The translations under genes and the position numbers were made by a program. A DNA stretch of 17,182 nucleotides from Bacteroidota bacterium (GTDB lineage: Bacteria > Bacteroidota > Bacteroidia > Cytophagales > Cyclobacteriaceae), in assembly GCA_023393375.1 (NCBI GenBank), contig JAEWLI010000086.1, forward strand, positions 1 to 17,182. The letters are read 5' to 3'. Below, piece after piece: positions 13,924-17,182 of the stretch (within the stretch, counting starts at the first letter, position 1; each line of letters opens with the position of its first letter). The notes beneath the pieces were generated by a model, which was given only the letters and a program-made list of their open reading frames with translations, was not told the DNA's origin and searched no databases.

Positions 13924-13954
13924 CACCCGAAAAGGGTGTATAGGAGAATCCTCC
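13924..13954 (-). terminator. Two adjacent small hairpins downstream of menA
   Basis: CACCC-GAAAA-GGGTG (13924-13938) and GGAG-AATC-CTCC (13943-13954) lie about 50-75 bases beyond the menA stop and just before the Crp/Fnr promoter. Neither has a T-run on the minus strand. They may mark the 3' end of the menA transcript or act in regulation of the next gene. Confidence 0.3.
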
Positions 13955-13999
13955 CCAATAACGGAATTATTTTCAAAAAAGTTTATTCCTGACAATAAA

Positions 14000-14896
14000 T
14001 CAGTATAATATCAATCCTGATCCAAAAAGTAAAACAAACACCAAAGTTGAAAGGACCAACTGTTTCAGGTAGGGATCAAGTTGAATTTCATCTTTATAGA
14101 CATAAACAGCCCTTGCATTGATTATAAATAATGGCAAAGCTAATAAAAACAGGTATTGGTAAATATGGTGGAAGTAAATAATGGCAAATATCAACGCGCA
14201 TACAAAACCGGATAATAATAGGGCCCAATGATAATAAACCGCATTTGTCCTGCCCAATCTAACCGGTATGGTATTTTTTCCAGCCAATTTATCGGAATTG
14301 ATGTCTCTGGTGTTATTTAGGTTCAGTACAGCTGTGGCAAAAAAACCACAACTGAGTGCCGGAAATATATCTGGTAAATGGACCTGTTGTTGGTATAGAT
14401 ATAGTGAACCCAGCACACCTATAATTCCAAAAAATATCATCACAGAAATATCACCCAATCCTGAGTAACCATATGGTCGCTTGCCATTGGTATAGGCAAT
14501 AGCTGCGGCAATTGACAAAAGCCCCAATCCAAGAAATATCAGGAAATTTGTTCCCCACCCAAATGAGACCAATAGCAAAGCTATTCCACTGACAAAAGTG
14601 AGAATCACCATTATCACCAGTGCTTTCTTCATAGCTGAACCTGAGATTAAACCTGCCTGAACTGCCCGGGCCGGACCCTTTCTGTTGAGATTATCGGCTC
14701 CATGTTTGCTATCTCCATAATCGTTGGCAAGGTTGGAAAGTACTTGCAGTAATATCGCCACCCAATTGGTGAGCAAAAAAACATTCCACCTGAAGACATC
14801 ATAAAATACAGCCATAAACCCACCCAGAGCAATACAGGACAATGCAAGAGGAAGGGTTCGTAACCTAAAGGCTGAAATCCAGATCCCGAGTTTCAA
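14000..14896 (-). CDS. menA: 1,4-dihydroxy-2-naphthoate polyprenyltransferase
   Basis: This 298-residue inner-membrane enzyme attaches a polyprenyl chain to 1,4-dihydroxy-2-naphthoate, giving demethylmenaquinone in the menaquinone pathway. It has the UbiA-family fold with eight or nine membrane segments. The first Asp-rich motif is NDYGDSKHGAD (58-68), the second is NNTRDINSDKLAGKNT (194-209; D198, D202), and the loop YTNGKRPYGYSGLGD (135-149) is typical of MenA. The start is TTG 14896, which gives the expected N-terminus KLGIWISAFRLRTLPLALS. No ATG lies in the 20 bases between it and the Dabb gene. The other men genes are not in the window. Confidence 0.93.
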   Translation of the reverse strand: MKLGIWISAFRLRTLPLALSCIALGGFMAVFYDVFRWNVFLLTNWVAILLQVLSNLANDYGDSKHGADNLNRKGPARAVQAGLISGSAMKKALVIMVILTFVSGIALLLVSFGWGTNFLIFLGLGLLSIAAAIAYTNGKRPYGYSGLGDISVMIFFGIIGVLGSLYLYQQQVHLPDIFPALSCGFFATAVLNLNNTRDINSDKLAGKNTIPVRLGRTNAVYYHWALLLSGFVCALIFAIIYFHHIYQYLFLLALPLFIINARAVYVYKDEIQLDPYLKQLVLSTLVFVLLFGSGLILY

Positions 14897-14916
14897 AGTA
14901 TACTATTTATGTTTAA

Positions 14917-15225
14917 TTAGACCTCGTAATCGACCACCACGCGTTCTTCTCTGAGTTTTCCAATAACATCAGCAGCTTTTACATGGTCAGGGTGATTTTG
15001 ATAGGTGTCGAGATCTTTGACAGTTTGAAAAATCGAATATAACGCCACATCATATGCAGCTGTACTATCGTTAAAATTTATACCTACTTCTAATTCTGTG
15101 ATTTGAGGGATCACATTTTTTAAGTCTTCAAGGATTTTTTTGATTTGTAAGGCATTTTCTTTCTTTGATTTCCCCTCAGCATTTTCTTTTAGCTTCCACA
15201 GTACAATGTGCTTTATCATAGTCAT
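14917..15225 (-). CDS. Dabb (stress-responsive alpha-beta barrel) domain protein
   Basis: This 102-residue protein is a single dimeric alpha/beta-barrel domain. The family pattern is clear: MIKHIVLWKLKENAEG at the N-terminus, a helix with IKKILEDLKNVIPQI, the strand ELEVGINFN, then YDVALYSIFQTVKDLDTYQNHPDHVK with the conserved His pair, and a C-terminal VVVDYEV strand. The role of such proteins in bacteria is mostly unknown; some bind or cleave small aromatic ligands. ATG 15225 and ATG 15219 are both possible starts, and the second gives the usual MIKHIV N-terminus. It lies 20 bases upstream of menA and is probably co-transcribed with it. Confidence 0.88.
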   Translation of the reverse strand: MTMIKHIVLWKLKENAEGKSKKENALQIKKILEDLKNVIPQITELEVGINFNDSTAAYDVALYSIFQTVKDLDTYQNHPDHVKAADVIGKLREERVVVDYEV

Positions 15226-15247
15226 TAATGGTTAGGATAAAAATAAT

Positions 15248-15276
15248 CAGGTGGATTTAATAATTAAATCCACCTG
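15248..15276 (-). terminator. Strong intrinsic terminator of the transketolase gene
   Basis: A perfect 13-bp inverted repeat, CAGGTGGATTTAA (15248-15260) with TTAAATCCACCTG (15264-15276), has a 3-base loop. On the minus strand it is followed by ATTATTTTTATCC. It lies 9 bases beyond the transketolase stop, and it separates that gene from the Dabb-menA pair. Confidence 0.85.
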
Positions 15277-15285
15277 TAACATCAT

Positions 15286-17182
15286 TTATATTACCTGGTG
15301 ATTGTATTGTTCCAGATAAAAAGCAACAGCATCAAAGACATGTTCAGCTGTAAAACCAAATTTGGTATCAAGCACTTTGTATGGGGCAGAATATCCAAAA
15401 TGATCGAGTCCATGAACCCTTCCTCTTGGCCCAACTAAACCCATAAGGGTAACTGGTAAACCGGCAGTCAATCCAAACACCGGAACACCTGAAGGTATTA
15501 CAGATTTTTGATAATCTTCTGCCTGATCGCGGAATAGACCTTCTGAAATAGCCGATACTACTTGTACTTTCATGCCTTTTTTCTCCTTCATCAATTTAGC
15601 CCCTTCGATCAAGGTACTGACTTCTGAACCATTGGCAACTAACACTATATCAGGTTTCCCTTCCACCGGTTGTACCACATATGCTCCTTTTTCAGCTTCT
15701 AGGGCATTTTCATATCGTGACGAATTACCTTTAACAGGCAAATCATTGATATTTTGCCTTGAGAGGATCAAACCGGTAGGACGTTGGGTGTTTTCCAAAG
15801 CCATTTTCCATGCTACATTAGTTTCCAATGCATCTGCAGGACGTAATGCCAATAAGCTTCTTTCTCCGGTGTGGTTTTTCAATTGTTCAAGTAAGCGTAA
15901 CTGTGCTTCCTGTTCGATTGGTTGATGTGTAGGCCCATCTTCACCCACACGAAATGCATCGTGAGTCCAAACGTATTTTACAGGTAGTTGCATAAGTGCC
16001 GCCAATCTAACCGCAGGTTTCATATAATCAGAAAACACAAAAAAGGTTGCACAAACCGGAATTACACCACCATGAATAGCCATACCATTTGCAATGGCAG
16101 CCATAGTCAATTCACTTACCCCTGCTTGCAAAAATGCACCAGTGAAATCGCCTTTAGAAAAAGGTTTGGTGTTCTTCAGAAAGCCATCAGTTTTATCACT
16201 GTTCGAAAGGTCTGCTGATGAGACAATCATATTTTCTACTGCTTTGGCATAATAGGCCAATACAGTACCTGATGCTGCCCTGGTAGCAATGTTTTCTTTC
16301 TGGGCAATTTTGCTATAATCAATTTCTGGTGTCTTTCCTGACCAGAAAAGGCGCCATTTTTCAGCCAGTTCACCGTTTTGTTTTTCCCACTTTTGTTGTT
16401 CTTCTTTTTTCTTCTTTGCGTAAGCTGTTTTCTCTTCCAACACTTTCGCATAATAATCAGCTACTTCAGGGAAGATCACAAAAGGATCTTCTGGATTACC
16501 ACCCAAATTCTCAATAGATTTTTTAAAAGAAGCACCTGCTTCAGACAATGGCATACCATGTGTAGATGTTTTTCTCTCGAAACTTTCACCTGATTCAGCC
16601 AAAGCCCCTTTGCCCATGATTGTCTTGCCTATAATGAGCGTAGGTTTTTCAGTTTCTGACTGGGCATCTTTTAATGCTTTTCTGATGGCATCTGGGTTAT
16701 TGCCTTCAATAGTAGTTACTTTCCACCCCCAAGCTTCATATTTTTTGGCAGTATCTTCACAGGTTACTTCCTTTGTTTCACTTGACAACTGGATATCATT
16801 TGAATCATAAAACATGATCAGATTGCTCAGACCAAGAAATCCAGCAATTCTTCCCGCTCCCTGTGATACTTCTTCCTGAACACCACCGTCAGAAATAAAG
16901 GTATAGGTTTTGTGAGACATCCATTCTCCAAATCGTGCGGCCAAAAATCTTTCTGTAATGGCAGCACCCACTGCATTTACATGACCTTGCCCTAATGGTC
17001 CACTGGTATTTTCAACACCTTTTTCAACATCAATTTCAGGATGGCCTGGTGTAGCACTCCCCCATTGCCTGAAATTCTTTAGTTCATCAATAGAATATTT
17101 TCCGCAGAGCGTTAGTATAGAGTACATCATAGGCGACATATGTCCGGGGTCAAGAAAAAACCTGTCCCGGTTTGGCCATTCC
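15286..17182 (-). CDS. tkt: Transketolase, missing its N-terminus at the window edge
   Basis: Transketolase moves two-carbon ketol units between sugar phosphates in the pentose phosphate pathway, using thiamine diphosphate. The frame stays open to base 17182 and there encodes EWPNRDRFFLDPGHMSPMMYS, a typical early transketolase segment, so the ATG at 17139 is internal and the gene starts beyond the window. Visible features are ENTSGPLGQGHVNAVG, the cofactor motif SDGGVQEEVSQGAG through FYDSND, the THGMPLSEAG loop, the activating Glu in QAGVSELTMAAIANG, and HDAFRVGEDGPTHQPIEQ. The first Gly of the usual GDG cofactor motif is Ser. A strong terminator follows the stop. Confidence 0.95.
   Translation of the reverse strand, partial: EWPNRDRFFLDPGHMSPMMYSILTLCGKYSIDELKNFRQWGSATPGHPEIDVEKGVENTSGPLGQGHVNAVGAAITERFLAARFGEWMSHKTYTFISDGGVQEEVSQGAGRIAGFLGLSNLIMFYDSNDIQLSSETKEVTCEDTAKKYEAWGWKVTTIEGNNPDAIRKALKDAQSETEKPTLIIGKTIMGKGALAESGESFERKTSTHGMPLSEAGASFKKSIENLGGNPEDPFVIFPEVADYYAKVLEEKTAYAKKKKEEQQKWEKQNGELAEKWRLFWSGKTPEIDYSKIAQKENIATRAASGTVLAYYAKAVENMIVSSADLSNSDKTDGFLKNTKPFSKGDFTGAFLQAGVSELTMAAIANGMAIHGGVIPVCATFFVFSDYMKPAVRLAALMQLPVKYVWTHDAFRVGEDGPTHQPIEQEAQLRLLEQLKNHTGERSLLALRPADALETNVAWKMALENTQRPTGLILSRQNINDLPVKGNSSRYENALEAEKGAYVVQPVEGKPDIVLVANGSEVSTLIEGAKLMKEKKGMKVQVVSAISEGLFRDQAEDYQKSVIPSGVPVFGLTAGLPVTLMGLVGPRGRVHGLDHFGYSAPYKVLDTKFGFTAEHVFDAVAFYLEQYNHQVI

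Noticed and set aside
13924..13954. Small hairpins downstream of menA considered as a riboswitch for the Crp/Fnr gene
   Set aside because: They lie upstream of the predicted promoter, so they would not be in the Crp/Fnr leader, and no riboswitch consensus is seen.
14010..14021. ATCA-N4-TGAT palindrome near the end of menA
   Set aside because: The half-sites are in the reverse order from an FNR site and lie inside the coding sequence.
15572..16593. Several plus-strand open frames antisense to transketolase
   Set aside because: All lie within a certain transketolase gene and have no recognisable domains or start signals.
1..17182. CRISPR array, tRNA, rRNA, integrase or phage genes
   Set aside because: No regularly spaced repeats, cloverleaf-like sequences, rRNA-like stretches or mobile-element proteins were found when reading the window.

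Overview
The window is chromosomal DNA from a member of the Bacteroidota, probably in or near the Cytophagales. The evidence is the AT-rich composition, the near absence of Shine-Dalgarno sequences, promoters of the TTTG / TAnnTTTG type used by the Bacteroidota primary sigma factor, a menaquinone gene (menA), and the family types present. No rRNA, tRNA, CRISPR array, integrase or transposase was seen. Most of the window is ordinary housekeeping sequence with two regulatory islands and one structured intergenic repeat.

Left part (1-4785): the 3' end of ksgA (rsmA) is followed 4 bases later by the magnesium channel gene mgtE. These converge on an archaeal-type cofactor-independent phosphoglycerate mutase (apgM, minus strand). 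Divergent from apgM is a HIT-family protein, then greA followed after 2 bases by a second HIT protein. A 609-base gap (4786-5394) holds a symmetric four-hairpin inverted repeat of about 200 bp, with a degraded direct repeat on either side of it.

Centre (5395-11145): an EamA-family transporter follows a minus-strand cluster that reads secreted Spy/CpxP-like protein, ECF sigma factor, small single-pass putative anti-sigma factor, membrane-anchored Spy/CpxP-like sensor. This order resembles a CnrYXH-type envelope or metal stress switch. On the plus strand follow a 419-residue protein I do not recognise, an 87-residue acidic protein I do not recognise, and a TrmJ-like tRNA 2'-O-methyltransferase.

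Right part (11154-17182, all minus strand): two tandem-domain universal stress proteins form an operon. Upstream of them lie two FNR-type palindromes (TGAT-N4-ATCA) with centres 22 bp apart, the nearer one about 42 bp before the predicted transcription start. The next gene upstream is a Crp/Fnr regulator that keeps three of the four FNR iron-sulfur cysteine positions. This looks like a local redox or oxygen-responsive stress circuit. Beyond it are menA, a Dabb-domain protein, and a transketolase that ends in a strong terminator and runs off the right edge of the window.
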